Assembly: GCF_024359525.1 (NCBI RefSeq)
Contig: NZ_JAKZEU010000002.1
Span: 868,001-932,000, forward strand
Source of the DNA: Paracoccus albicereus
GTDB lineage: Bacteria; Pseudomonadota; Alphaproteobacteria; Rhodobacterales; Rhodobacteraceae
Direction: 5' to 3'
Length of the DNA: 64,000 nucleotides
The notes beneath the pieces were generated by a model that did no database searches, had not been told where the DNA came from, and saw only the letters and a program-made list of their open reading frames with translations. This document shows positions 33,893 through 41,737 of the stretch, piece after piece (within the stretch, counting starts at the first letter, position 1; every line of letters begins with the position of its first letter). The translations under genes and the position numbers were made by a program.

Positions 33893-34516
33893 TCAGCTTC
33901 CCGCAATGATCTTCACGTAGTTCCGGGTCTCGCGGTAGGGCGGGATCCCGCCGTATTTCTGCACCGCACCCGGTCCGGCATTGTAGGCGGCCAAGGCCAG
34001 ACGCCAATTGCCGAACTGGTTGTACATCAGTCGCAAATACCGCGCGCCGCCATGCAGGTTCTGCACCGGATCGCTGGCGTTCACGCCCATCTTTGCGGCG
34101 GTGCCCGGCATCAGCTGTGCCAGTCCCTGCGCGCCCTTGTGCGAACGCGCACCCGGGTTCCAGCCGGATTCCTGCTGGACCAGGCGCAGGAACAGATCCT
34201 CGGGAATGCCGTATTTACGCGCCGCGGCGCGGGCGTGCGGCAGATACGCGCTGCGCTGGTTGCCACGGTAGGCCGGAATATTGGGTGAAAGCTCGATCGT
34301 CACGGCCGACTGACCGTTGCGACCCGGCTGCAGTCGCGCCGATTGCTGATACTGGCGCGCCAGCCGCGAATCCATCAGTCGGGTCTGCCGTTCGAACTGC
34401 GCAGCGCGCGATTTCGCCGATCCCTGTGCGAACAGCGTCTCGGCACCGGCCGGCAATGCCAGCGATCCGATCAGCCCAGCACAGCCCGCGACCTTCAGGA
34501 TGTCCCGAATGTTCAT
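33893..34516 (-). CDS. Soluble lytic transglycosylase (SLT domain)
   Basis: 207 residues with a signal peptide ([25 protein letters not shown]). After a Gln/Arg-rich stretch the SLT domain runs from about residue 92: [25 protein letters not shown] (catalytic Glu in QQES), [63 protein letters not shown]. This is a typical family 1 lytic transglycosylase acting on peptidoglycan in the periplasm. Divergent from ssb. A second SLT protein lies at 15378-15857. Confidence 0.9.
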   Translation of the reverse strand: MNIRDILKVAGCAGLIGSLALPAGAETLFAQGSAKSRAAQFERQTRLMDSRLARQYQQSARLQPGRNGQSAVTIELSPNIPAYRGNQRSAYLPHARAAARKYGIPEDLFLRLVQQESGWNPGARSHKGAQGLAQLMPGTAAKMGVNASDPVQNLHGGARYLRLMYNQFGNWRLALAAYNAGPGAVQKYGGIPPYRETRNYVKIIAGS

Positions 34517-34696
34517 GTCATGCCCCTCGCCCTTGTCGTTTTGGCAGGACTATACAGCAGAACGTCTCGCCGACCAGCACAGTTTGTCCGGCGTCGATCC
34601 GATGCCTGCGAAAAGCCGCGCAGCATCATCGCTTGCGGGCCGGCGCCGGGCTGGGATAGACCGGCTGCGACAACACGGGAAAGCCGAGGACATCAC

Positions 34697-35191
34697 ATGG
34701 CAGGCAGCGTCAACAAGGTCATTCTGATCGGCAATCTGGGCCGCGACCCCGAGATCCGCACCTTCCAGAATGGCGGCAAGGTGGCCAACCTTCGCATCGC
34801 AACATCGGAGCAATGGAAGGACCGCAATACCGGCGAACGGCGCGAAAAGACCGAGTGGCACTCGGTCGCGATCATGTCCGAAGGGTTGGTCAACGTCGTC
34901 GAGCGGTTCCTGAAAAAAGGCAGCAAGGTCTATGTCGAGGGCCAGTTGGAAACCCGCAAGTGGCAGGATCAATCCGGCCAGGATCGGTATTCCACTGAAG
35001 TCGTTCTTCGCGGCTTCAACGGCACGCTTCAGATGCTGGATGGCCGCGGTGAGGGCGGCGGAATGGGCGGTGGCGGCGGCTCGCGCGACGGCGGCAGCTA
35101 CGGCGACGGCGGCGAATATGGTGGCGGATCGGGCGGCGGTCGCGACAGCGGCGGCGGCCGCTCGGATTACGACGACGAAATCCCGTTCTGA
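34697..35191 (+). CDS. ssb: Single-stranded DNA-binding protein
   Basis: 164 residues. The OB fold covers about 1-110 ([68 protein letters not shown]). A Gly/Ser/Asp-rich linker follows, and the acidic tip DDEIPF recruits repair and replication partners. It protects single-stranded DNA in replication, repair and recombination. Start at 34697 was fixed by the family N-terminus; an AGGAC lies seven bases upstream. I saw no clear alphaproteobacterial SOS box (GTTC-N7-GTTC) in the upstream gap. Confidence 0.96.
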   Translation: MAGSVNKVILIGNLGRDPEIRTFQNGGKVANLRIATSEQWKDRNTGERREKTEWHSVAIMSEGLVNVVERFLKKGSKVYVEGQLETRKWQDQSGQDRYSTEVVLRGFNGTLQMLDGRGEGGGMGGGGGSRDGGSYGDGGEYGGGSGGGRDSGGGRSDYDDEIPF

Positions 35192-35205
35192 TCCACCTGA
35201 CGATC

Positions 35206-35234
35206 AAAAGGCCGCGCAGTTAGCGCGGCCTTTT
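35206..35234. terminator. Bidirectional terminator after ssb
   Basis: AAAAGGCCGCGC (35206-35217) and GCGCGGCCTTTT (35223-35234) are perfect arms around a five-base loop. It serves ssb on the plus strand and the convergent DUF2945 gene on the minus strand. Confidence 0.9.
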
Positions 35235-35245
35235 CCACTCAGTCT

Positions 35246-35464
35246 TCAGCTTGCCTTGCTGAGCTCCGAGCCGGACTTCAGCACCTTGTCGCCGTCATCC
35301 TGTTCGATCATGTAGGCGGGATCGTCCTTGCTGGCATCGCGGGTGATTTCGCTTCCCTTGATCGTCCGCGTGACCTTTTCGGTGAACTTCTCGGCGACCT
35401 CGCCCTTCGCCTTGCCGTTCCCCCATTTCCACTCGACCTTGTCGCCCTTCTTGTAGTCGGACAT
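35246..35464 (-). CDS. DUF2945 / HVA1 TUDOR-like small protein
   Basis: 72 residues: MSDYKKGDKVEWKWGNGKAKGEVAEKF, then TRTIKGSEITRDASKDDPAYMIEQDDGDKVLKSGSEL. This matches the DUF2945 (hypervirulence-associated TUDOR) family: a KGDxVxWxWG opening and a DPAYxIxQxDG core. Small soluble beta-barrel, charged, function unknown, sometimes associated with stress or DNA-binding roles. GGGAG lies just before the start. Monocistronic, ending at the terminator shared with ssb. Confidence 0.85.
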   Translation of the reverse strand: MSDYKKGDKVEWKWGNGKAKGEVAEKFTEKVTRTIKGSEITRDASKDDPAYMIEQDDGDKVLKSGSELSKAS

Positions 35465-35553
35465 TGCGCGTCTCCCTTCATTCCGGCGCAGAGGTTGCCC
35501 GGATCAATCGAACAACCCGGCACAGGGTCGCTTGGTTCAACAGGAAGGTCTGA

Positions 35554-36003
35554 TCAGGAATCGTCGCGAATGAAGTCGCCGGCGGTAAAGGTTCCGATGT
35601 TGCCCAGGATCTGGCGGATGAACGACACTTCGGTGATGCCCGAATCCGTGACCCGGCGTGACAACACGACGACCCGTCCACGCTCCAACCCGAAGCGTTC
35701 GACGTTTGTAACGGTGCCGGTCTCGTTCAGGCTGATCGCCACGACCTGGCGCTCGACCTCCTGCGGAGCGCGGGCGCCGTAATGCCGCCAGCGAGAGCCG
35801 ACATAATACCAGCCGGACCCGGTCAGCAGACCTTGAGCTGACGGCTCGCCGATCAGCGCGGGCAGTTCGCCGACATTGGTCTGACCGACCACGACCTGAG
35901 CCAGGTCGAGTTCGGGCGGCACGTAGCCGTGGTTGCGGTAGATCGGAACGCAGCCCGCCAGGACCAGCAGCGCCGCGATCAGAACATGCCGGAGGCCTGT
36001 CAT
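35554..36003 (-). CDS. bamE: Outer membrane assembly lipoprotein BamE (SmpA/OmlA)
   Basis: 149 residues: signal MTGLRHVLIAALLVLAGC with lipidated Cys18, then the SmpA/OmlA domain (QVVVGQTNVGELPALIGEPS, GSGWYYVGSRWRHYG, VVAISLNETGTVTNVERFGLERG and VLSRRVTDSGITEVSFIRQIL). BamE supports BamA-driven beta-barrel insertion in the outer membrane. Start at 36003 was chosen because it begins the lipoprotein signal and follows AAGGGAC. Divergent to yceD, as usual in Rhodobacterales. Confidence 0.92.
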   Translation of the reverse strand: MTGLRHVLIAALLVLAGCVPIYRNHGYVPPELDLAQVVVGQTNVGELPALIGEPSAQGLLTGSGWYYVGSRWRHYGARAPQEVERQVVAISLNETGTVTNVERFGLERGRVVVLSRRVTDSGITEVSFIRQILGNIGTFTAGDFIRDDS

Positions 36004-36152
36004 TGTCACTGTCCCTTCATCGGCCCCTGGTTGACGCCGCCCGGCTGGCTTAGCAAACTCGCCCCGCACGCTCAAGAATATCCCTCGGCGGCCGGGGTTT
36101 GGGCGACCCTCCCCCCTCGCCATCACCAAGTTTCCATCCTGCAGGTCCGATC

Positions 36153-36695
36153 ATGCCCCCGATATCCAACCCGTCAGACCGGCTACGTGTCGCCCATCTC
36201 AACCCGCGCAGCGAGACACCTTTCGACATTGCGCCGGACGAAGACGCGCGCGCCGCGATGGCTGAGGAGCTGGACATCATCGCCGTTCCTCAGGTGCAGC
36301 TGACCGGGGCTGTCGCGCCTCATTCGGGGGAGGCATGGGCGCTTGACGCGAAACTGACAGCACGCGTTGTCCAACCCTGCGTCGTCACCCTGGAGCCGGT
36401 CGAGACCGCGATCGAGCAAACCGTTCGCCGTGTGTATTCGCCCCATGTCACCGACCCAGAGGACGAGCTGGCCGAGATGCCGGACGAAGAAGTCGAGCCG
36501 CTGGGGCAGAATATCGACCTTGGCGCGGTGCTGATCGAAGAGTTGGCGCTGGCCCTGCCGCTGTATCCCCGCGCAGACGGTGCAACCTATGCGCCGACCG
36601 GTGAGGGCGCTGGATCGTCGGATGCCGAACCAGTCGCGGAAACGAGGCGTCCCTTCGCCGGCCTCGGCAAGCTGATGGGTCGTGACGACGGTTAG
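36153..36695 (+). CDS. YceD/DUF177 family protein
   Basis: 180 residues with the DUF177 layout: DRLRVAHLNPRSETPFDIAP, VQLTGAVAPHSGEAWALDAKLTARVVQPCVVTLEPVETAIEQTVRRVY, and the C-terminal NIDLGAVLIEELALALPLYPRAD. In bacteria YceD affects 23S rRNA accumulation and is normally followed directly by rpmF. Here an antiporter on the opposite strand lies between this gene and rpmF. The usual terminal CxxC is absent. Start at 36153 (MPPISNPS) was set by family alignment; upstream in-frame codons are Pro/Ser-rich. Confidence 0.85.
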   Translation: MPPISNPSDRLRVAHLNPRSETPFDIAPDEDARAAMAEELDIIAVPQVQLTGAVAPHSGEAWALDAKLTARVVQPCVVTLEPVETAIEQTVRRVYSPHVTDPEDELAEMPDEEVEPLGQNIDLGAVLIEELALALPLYPRADGATYAPTGEGAGSSDAEPVAETRRPFAGLGKLMGRDDG

Positions 36696-36709
36696 CGCCG
36701 AATGCCGTG

Positions 36710-37978
36710 CTAGCGTCGGGACGACAGCCGCGACATCACCTTGGGTGACAGCATCCCGTGGGCCACGACCGAGATCGCCATGATCAGGGCGACGATGCCC
36801 CACAGAACCCGCCCCGCCTCCATCGAAAACGGCGCATGCGCCAGACCGTAGGCGAGGTAATAGATCGAGCCGACGCCCCGCACACCCAGGATCGAGATCG
36901 CAAAGCGCTCGTCTCGCGCCATCTTCAGGCCGTTGAGCGAAATCCAGGCGGCGACCGGCCGGATCACAACCAGGAACAACATCGCTACCAGCAATCCGCG
37001 CAGGCCCATCGGGGCCAGCAGGCCCTGTGCGATGGCAATGCCCGTCACGAAGATCACCAGGATCAGGAACAGCATCTCGGTCTGTTCGATGAAGTGGTGC
37101 AGGTCGGCATGGTATCGGTGGTCATGCTCGAACCGTCGAAAGGTCAGCGCGGCGATGAACACGGCAATGAAGCCGTATCCATGGACCAGCTCTGCCGCAC
37201 CATAGGCGAAAAGCGTGATCCCAAGTGCAAGGAAGGCGTCCTTGACCGTCTTCGTCGGTGCCGCGCGGAACACAAGCCAGGCCAGGACCTTGCCGATCAG
37301 CCAGCCCATCAGCACGCCCGCCGCGATCTTCCAGACCACGTCCACTGCCAGCCAGTCGATCAGCACAGAGCGGTCGAAGCTGCCGGCATCGCCGGGCTGG
37401 CCCGTCTCGCTTTCGCGATCGGCGGCGGCGGCGATGGCGAGATAAACGAAGGGAAATGCCAGTCCGTCATTCAGCCCCGCTTCCGATGTCAGCGCGAAGC
37501 GTGTCTCCTCCTCCTGGCTTTCGCCAGGCGGTCCGACCTGGACAGAGGCGGCGAGGACGGGATCGGTCGGCGCCATCACTGCGCCCAGAAGCAGCGCCGC
37601 AGCCAGCGGCAGTTCCAGGATGCCCCAACCTGCCGCAACCAGCCCGAAGATCGACAATGGCATCGCGACGACCAGCAGGCGTGATGTGCTGGACCAACCA
37701 CGCCAGTCGATCGGGCGGTCGAGCTTCAGCCCGCAGCCGGTCAGCGAAAGGATCACGGCGAACTCGGTGACTTTCTCTATCAGGACGGCATGGTCGATCG
37801 GGTCCAGATGCGGCATGCCGGGTACGATCGTCCCGACCAGGATACCGCCGAAAAGGCAGCTCATTGGCAGCGAAACAGGCCAGTCCATGCCGAGGCGACG
37901 CATCAGTGCCGGGACAACCGCGGCGGCCAGGACGCCGAAGCCCAGAAAAACCAGAAACAGCTCGTAGCTCATGTTCAT
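36710..37978 (-). CDS. CPA1-type cation:proton antiporter
   Basis: 422 residues with about 12 hydrophobic segments. The antiporter core is seen in [21 protein letters not shown] (ion-binding Asp in the APTDP motif), [57 protein letters not shown] and [18 protein letters not shown]. It probably exchanges Na or K for protons in the inner membrane. Two ATGs, 37978 and 37972, are possible; GAGAG precedes both. It stands between yceD and rpmF on the opposite strand, splitting a normally tight gene pair. Confidence 0.88.
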   Translation of the reverse strand: MNMSYELFLVFLGFGVLAAAVVPALMRRLGMDWPVSLPMSCLFGGILVGTIVPGMPHLDPIDHAVLIEKVTEFAVILSLTGCGLKLDRPIDWRGWSSTSRLLVVAMPLSIFGLVAAGWGILELPLAAALLLGAVMAPTDPVLAASVQVGPPGESQEEETRFALTSEAGLNDGLAFPFVYLAIAAAADRESETGQPGDAGSFDRSVLIDWLAVDVVWKIAAGVLMGWLIGKVLAWLVFRAAPTKTVKDAFLALGITLFAYGAAELVHGYGFIAVFIAALTFRRFEHDHRYHADLHHFIEQTEMLFLILVIFVTGIAIAQGLLAPMGLRGLLVAMLFLVVIRPVAAWISLNGLKMARDERFAISILGVRGVGSIYYLAYGLAHAPFSMEAGRVLWGIVALIMAISVVAHGMLSPKVMSRLSSRR

Positions 37979-38238
37979 TCTCTCGCATGACCTGTGGCAA
38001 GGCTGCACGCAATCCCCCTGAGCGCGAGACTAAAGTATCGCAACTCTTGCGCAGTCCCACGCTGCGGCTCAGGGTGACCTCGATCCGGATGGTCCAGCAC
38101 CGCCGGTGGCGAGCGGCAGGCATGGCCTTCAGGCTGGGGCTTGCGGGCACGCCCCGCATGGCGTATTGGCGCGGTTCGTTTTTGAATTCATCGTTCGGCG
38201 CAATGACGCCGCATGCTCACAAGATCCGAGGTTTTATC

Positions 38239-38445
38239 ATGGCCGTCCCCCAAAATCGCGTGACCCGGTCCCGCCGCAACATGCGCCGTGCGCATGACGC
38301 GCTGGTCGCGGGCAATCCCAACGAGTGCAGCAATTGCGGTGAGCTGAAGCGCCCGCATCACGTCTGCCCGTCCTGCGGTCACTACGCCGACCGCGAAGTT
38401 GTCGCTCAGTCGCACGAGATCGACCTGGACGACGACGCGGCCTGA
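38239..38445 (+). CDS. rpmF: Ribosomal protein L32
   Basis: 68 residues, [21 protein letters not shown], then [18 protein letters not shown] with two CxxC pairs for zinc, and an acidic tail (IDLDDDAA). It belongs to the 50S subunit. GAGG precedes the start by ten bases. plsX begins 20 bases after the stop, giving the standard rpmF-plsX-fabH order. Confidence 0.97.
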   Translation: MAVPQNRVTRSRRNMRRAHDALVAGNPNECSNCGELKRPHHVCPSCGHYADREVVAQSHEIDLDDDAA

Positions 38446-38465
38446 TCGGCCCGACGTCGCGCCCC

Positions 38466-39593
38466 ATGGTCACTGCGCCCGCGAATTCGACCGAGCCGCG
38501 TGCCTCCGCAAAGGGGGCCGACGTGGTGATTTCGGTCGACGCGATGGGCGGTGATTCGGGTGCGGCCACCGTCGTTTCCGGGATCGCCCACAGCGCCGAC
38601 AAGAACCCCGCGATCCGTTTCATCGTTCACGGCCCGGAGGCCGAATTGAAGCGTCTGATCGGCCGCAAGCGCGGTCTGGCCGAACGCTGCGACATTCGCC
38701 ACGCCGAAGGTGTCGTGCGGATGGACGACAAGCCCAGCCAGGTGGTGCGCAACGCGCAGGGCACCAGCATGTGGTCGGCCATCGAATCGGTCCGCGAGGG
38801 CGAGGCGACGGTCGCCGTGTCCTGCGGCAATACGGGCGCGCTGATGGCGCTTTCCATGATCCGCCTGCGCAAGCTGCCGGGCGTGAACCGACCCGCCATC
38901 GCCTGTCTGTGGCCATCACGCAATCCGTCCGGCTTCAACGTGATGCTGGATGTCGGTGCCGACGTGAAGGCGGAAGCGCAGGATCTGGTCCAGTACGCGA
39001 TGATGGGCGCGTCCTACGCGCGCAACGGTCTTGATATTCCTCATCCGCGCATCGGTCTGCTGAATGTCGGAACCGAAGAACACAAGGGCCGGGCCGAACT
39101 GCGCACAGCGCACGAAATGATGGGTCAGGCCGCCACGACCGGAAATTTCGACTATATCGGTTTCGTCGAAGGCGGCGATCTGCCGTCAGCGCGGGTCGAC
39201 GTCGTGGTGACTGACGGATTTACCGGAAATATCGCCTTGAAGACCGGCGAAGGCACGGCCAAGCTGGTCGGCGACTTCCTGAAACAGGCATTCAACAATT
39301 CCATCATGTCGAAATTTGCGGCCCTGTTGGCCATGACATCGCTGAAGCGATTGCAGAAACGCATCGATCCCCGTCGCGTGAACGGCGGCGTCTTCCTGGG
39401 TCTGAACGGGACCGTCGTGAAATCGCACGGTTCGGCTGACGCGACGGGCGTTTCTGCCGCGATCCGGCTGGCTTTCCAGCTGGCGCAATCCGGCTTCCAG
39501 GAACGGCTTGCCGCACGCGTGGCGCAGGGTGCGGCGCTTCCGGTTCCTGGCGATGGTGGCGCGACCCCTGCAGGACAGCAGGGCCAGTCCTGA
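38466..39593 (+). CDS. plsX: Phosphate acyltransferase PlsX
   Basis: 375 residues with VVISVDAMGGDSGAATVVSG, VRMDDKPSQVVRNAQGTSMWSAIE, VSCGNTGALMALSM, LDVGADVKAEAQDLVQYAMMGA, RIGLLNVGTEEHKG, VTDGFTGNIALKTGEGTAK and ALLGLNGTVVKSHGSADA-like end (here FLGLNGTVVKSHGSADA). It forms acyl-phosphate from acyl-ACP for phospholipid synthesis. The first 17 residues before the conserved start are non-conserved, so the ATG at 38466 is plausible but a shorter form cannot be excluded. Stop and fabH start overlap (TGATG). Confidence 0.96.
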   Translation: MVTAPANSTEPRASAKGADVVISVDAMGGDSGAATVVSGIAHSADKNPAIRFIVHGPEAELKRLIGRKRGLAERCDIRHAEGVVRMDDKPSQVVRNAQGTSMWSAIESVREGEATVAVSCGNTGALMALSMIRLRKLPGVNRPAIACLWPSRNPSGFNVMLDVGADVKAEAQDLVQYAMMGASYARNGLDIPHPRIGLLNVGTEEHKGRAELRTAHEMMGQAATTGNFDYIGFVEGGDLPSARVDVVVTDGFTGNIALKTGEGTAKLVGDFLKQAFNNSIMSKFAALLAMTSLKRLQKRIDPRRVNGGVFLGLNGTVVKSHGSADATGVSAAIRLAFQLAQSGFQERLAARVAQGAALPVPGDGGATPAGQQGQS

Positions 39594-40564
39594 TGCTTCG
39601 TTCCGCCATTCGCAGCACCGGGCATTACCTGCCCGAACGCGTCGTCGAGAACAGCTGGTTCGAGGAGCGGCTGGAGACCAGCGATGAATGGATCCGTGGC
39701 CGCACCGGCATCGAGCGGCGCCATTTCGCGGCCGAAGGACAGACGACTAGCGACCTTGCAACGCGCGCGGCGCGTGACGCGCTGGACCGCGCAGGTCTCG
39801 GCGTGGACAATATCGACGCGATCATCGTCGCCACGTCGACACCCGACCTGACCTTCCCCTCCGTCGCGACGATGGTGCAGTCGGGCCTAGGCATGACGCG
39901 CGGCTTCGCGTTCGACGTTCAGGCGGTCTGCGCGGGCTTCATCTTCGCGCTGGCCAATGCCGACGGGATGATCCGTTCCGGCCAGGCCGGCCGTGTGCTG
40001 GTGATCGGCGCAGAGACCTTTTCAAGGATCATGGACTGGACCGACCGCGGGACATGCGTGCTCTTCGGCGACGGTGCCGGCGCTGTCGTGCTGGAAGCGA
40101 TCGAGGGCGACGGCACCAACGCCGATCGCGGCATTCTCGCCACCGATCTGAACAGCGACGGCAAGTATCGCGATCTGCTTTACGTCGACGGCGGCGTCGG
40201 TACGACCGGGACTGCCGGCCAATTGCGGATGCAGGGTAACCTCGTCTTCCGCCATGCAGTCGAGAAACTGGCCAAGACCGCACATACCGCGCTGGACCGT
40301 GCAGGTTTGACGGGCAACGATGTCGACTGGTTGGTACCCCATCAGGCAAACGAACGCATCATCTCGGCTACGGCGCAGAAGATGGGCCTGCCGATGGAAA
40401 AGGTTGTTCTGACGGTCGCCGATCACGGCAACACCTCGGCCGCATCCATCCCGCTGGCCCTGGCCGTGGCCGACGATCAGGGCCGCTTCAAGCGGGGCGA
40501 TCTGGTCGTGACCGAAGGGATCGGCGGCGGGCTTAGCTGGGGCAGCGTCGTTCTGCGCTGGTAG
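39593..40564 (+). CDS. fabH: 3-oxoacyl-ACP synthase III (FabH)
   Basis: 323 residues with the catalytic triad visible: Cys113 in FDVQAVCAGFIFAL, His250 in WLVPHQANERIIS and Asn280 in VADHGNTSAASIPLAL. N-terminal YLPERVVEN and TSDEWIRGRTGIERRHFA are typical. It starts fatty-acid synthesis by condensing acetyl-CoA with malonyl-ACP. Translation is coupled to plsX. In many Rhodobacterales ihfA and a MerR-type gene follow; here a 160-bp gap and the convergent bdhA follow instead. Confidence 0.97.
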   Translation: MLRSAIRSTGHYLPERVVENSWFEERLETSDEWIRGRTGIERRHFAAEGQTTSDLATRAARDALDRAGLGVDNIDAIIVATSTPDLTFPSVATMVQSGLGMTRGFAFDVQAVCAGFIFALANADGMIRSGQAGRVLVIGAETFSRIMDWTDRGTCVLFGDGAGAVVLEAIEGDGTNADRGILATDLNSDGKYRDLLYVDGGVGTTGTAGQLRMQGNLVFRHAVEKLAKTAHTALDRAGLTGNDVDWLVPHQANERIISATAQKMGLPMEKVVLTVADHGNTSAASIPLALAVADDQGRFKRGDLVVTEGIGGGLSWGSVVLRW

Positions 40565-40681
40565 AACTTTGCGACCTGTCCCCGTCTTTCGGCCCTGATG
40601 CCGTATCTTCATCGACTTGCGGGGCCATCTTGCGCATCACATGACAAGGGACCTTGAACCGCAGGTTCTTCGCCGCACGCC

Positions 40682-40718
40682 GGCGGGTTCAGTCCTCCCA
40701 CCAGCGCGCGAACCCGCC
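40682..40718. terminator. Long-loop inverted repeat between fabH and bdhA
   Basis: GGCGGGTTC (40682-40690) and GAACCCGCC (40710-40718) are perfect 9-base arms with a 19-base loop, six bases beyond the bdhA stop. It probably acts as a terminator or 3-prime stabiliser for the convergent genes, but has no T run. Confidence 0.45.
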
Positions 40719-40723
40719 ACCGC

Positions 40724-41506
40724 TCACAGCGCGGTCCAGCCCCCGTCCACGCTGATCGTGGTGCCGGTGATCTGATCGGCGGCGGGGCTGCACAGGAACA
40801 CCGCCGTCCCGCCCATCTGCTCGACCGTGGCGAAGTCGCCCGAGGGCTGGCGCTGCAGCATGACCTTCGCGATCACGTCCTCTCGGCTCATGTTGTGCGT
40901 CTTCATCTGGTCCGGGATCTGCTTTTCAACGATCGGCGTCAGCACGTAGCCCGGACAGATCGCGTTTGCCGTGATGCCCTGCCCCGCCGTCTCCAGAGCC
41001 GTCACCTTGGTCAGCCCCACGATCCCGTGCTTGGCGGCGACATAGGCGGACTTGTAGGGCGACGCCGTCAACCCATGAGCCGAGGCGATGTTGACCACGC
41101 GGCCCCAGCCCGCCTTGCGCATCAATGGCAGAGCGACGGCAGTGGTGTGAAAGGCCGAAGACATGTTAATGGCGATGATCGCATCCCACTTTTCTGGCGG
41201 AAACTCATCGATCGGGGCGACGTGCTGGATGCCCGCATTGTTCACGAGGATGTCGCAAGACCCCGCCTTCTCGATCAGCGAACGGCATTGGTCGGGCTTC
41301 GACATGTCGGCCTGGATATAGCGAACCTGCACGCCATGCTCGTCCGCAAGCTGTTTGGCCAGATCATGGTCCGCCGGATCGTCGGTGAAGCTGTTCAGAA
41401 CCAGATCCGCGCCAGCCCGCGCCAGTTCATGCGCGACGCCCAGACCGATGCCGGAATTCGACCCGGTGACCACCGCCGTGCGGCCCTTCAGGAAAGACGT
41501 GAACAT
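40724..41506 (-). CDS. bdhA: 3-hydroxybutyrate dehydrogenase (SDR family)
   Basis: 260 residues of the short-chain dehydrogenase family: cofactor loop VVTGSNSGIGLGVAHELARAG, NNAGIQHVAPIDEFPPEKWDAIIAINMSS, and catalytic Ser142, Tyr155 and Lys159 in NIASAHGLTASPYKSAYVAAKHG. QHVAPIDEFP and GYVLTPIVEKQIPDQ are characteristic of D-3-hydroxybutyrate dehydrogenase, which links polyhydroxybutyrate breakdown to acetoacetate. Start at 41506 (MFTSFLKGRT) follows AGGGGGC. A strong terminator with promoter lies just upstream on the same strand (see the RNA candidate), which may control this gene. Confidence 0.92.
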   Translation of the reverse strand: MFTSFLKGRTAVVTGSNSGIGLGVAHELARAGADLVLNSFTDDPADHDLAKQLADEHGVQVRYIQADMSKPDQCRSLIEKAGSCDILVNNAGIQHVAPIDEFPPEKWDAIIAINMSSAFHTTAVALPLMRKAGWGRVVNIASAHGLTASPYKSAYVAAKHGIVGLTKVTALETAGQGITANAICPGYVLTPIVEKQIPDQMKTHNMSREDVIAKVMLQRQPSGDFATVEQMGGTAVFLCSPAADQITGTTISVDGGWTAL

Positions 41507-41544
41507 GCTATGCCCCCTGCTTTTTTCGCAGCCGCAGCATGGGC

Positions 41545-41573
41545 AAAAAAAAGCGCCCGCACAAGGCGGGCGC
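41545..41573 (-). terminator. Rho-independent terminator upstream of bdhA
   Basis: Perfect 8-bp GC-rich stem, five-base loop, then eight consecutive U residues in the minus-strand transcript. One of the strongest terminators in the window, placed in front of a gene rather than behind one. Confidence 0.85.
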
Positions 41574-41619
41574 AAGTCATGAGGCAGGTTTCATACAGGC
41601 AAGAAACCTATCGAGCAGT
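41545..41619 (-). ncRNA. Candidate ~75-nt small RNA or bdhA leader attenuator
   Basis: On the minus strand an apparent promoter (TTGGAC, 17 bases, TATAAA) would start RNA near 41619. The RNA holds one hairpin (AGGTTTC at 41609-41603 on the minus strand with GAAACCT at 41592-41586, 10-base loop). It then ends in a perfect GCGCCCGC/GCGGGCGC terminator (41573-41553) followed by eight U residues (41552-41545). No gene lies to the right on this strand for this terminator to serve. The bdhA start is 39 bases further on, so the element is either an independent small RNA or a leader that controls bdhA by readthrough. Transcription is inferred from sequence only. Confidence 0.55.
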
Positions 41620-41625
41620 GGGTCA

Positions 41626-41654
41626 TTTATACGCGACCACGCGCCTGAGTCCAA
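41626..41654 (-). promoter_or_regulatory. Sigma-70-like promoter upstream of the RNA candidate/bdhA
   Basis: Minus strand: TTGGAC (41654-41649), 17-base spacer, TATAAA (41631-41626). Good match and ideal spacing; expected start near 41619. Confidence 0.55.
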
Positions 41655-41737
41655 GGTTGAAGTTTGCGGTGACGTGAGGGCTTGGTTAATCTCTGCGACA
41701 AAACGGACGAAGACAAAAATCCGAAGGGGCAGGCATC

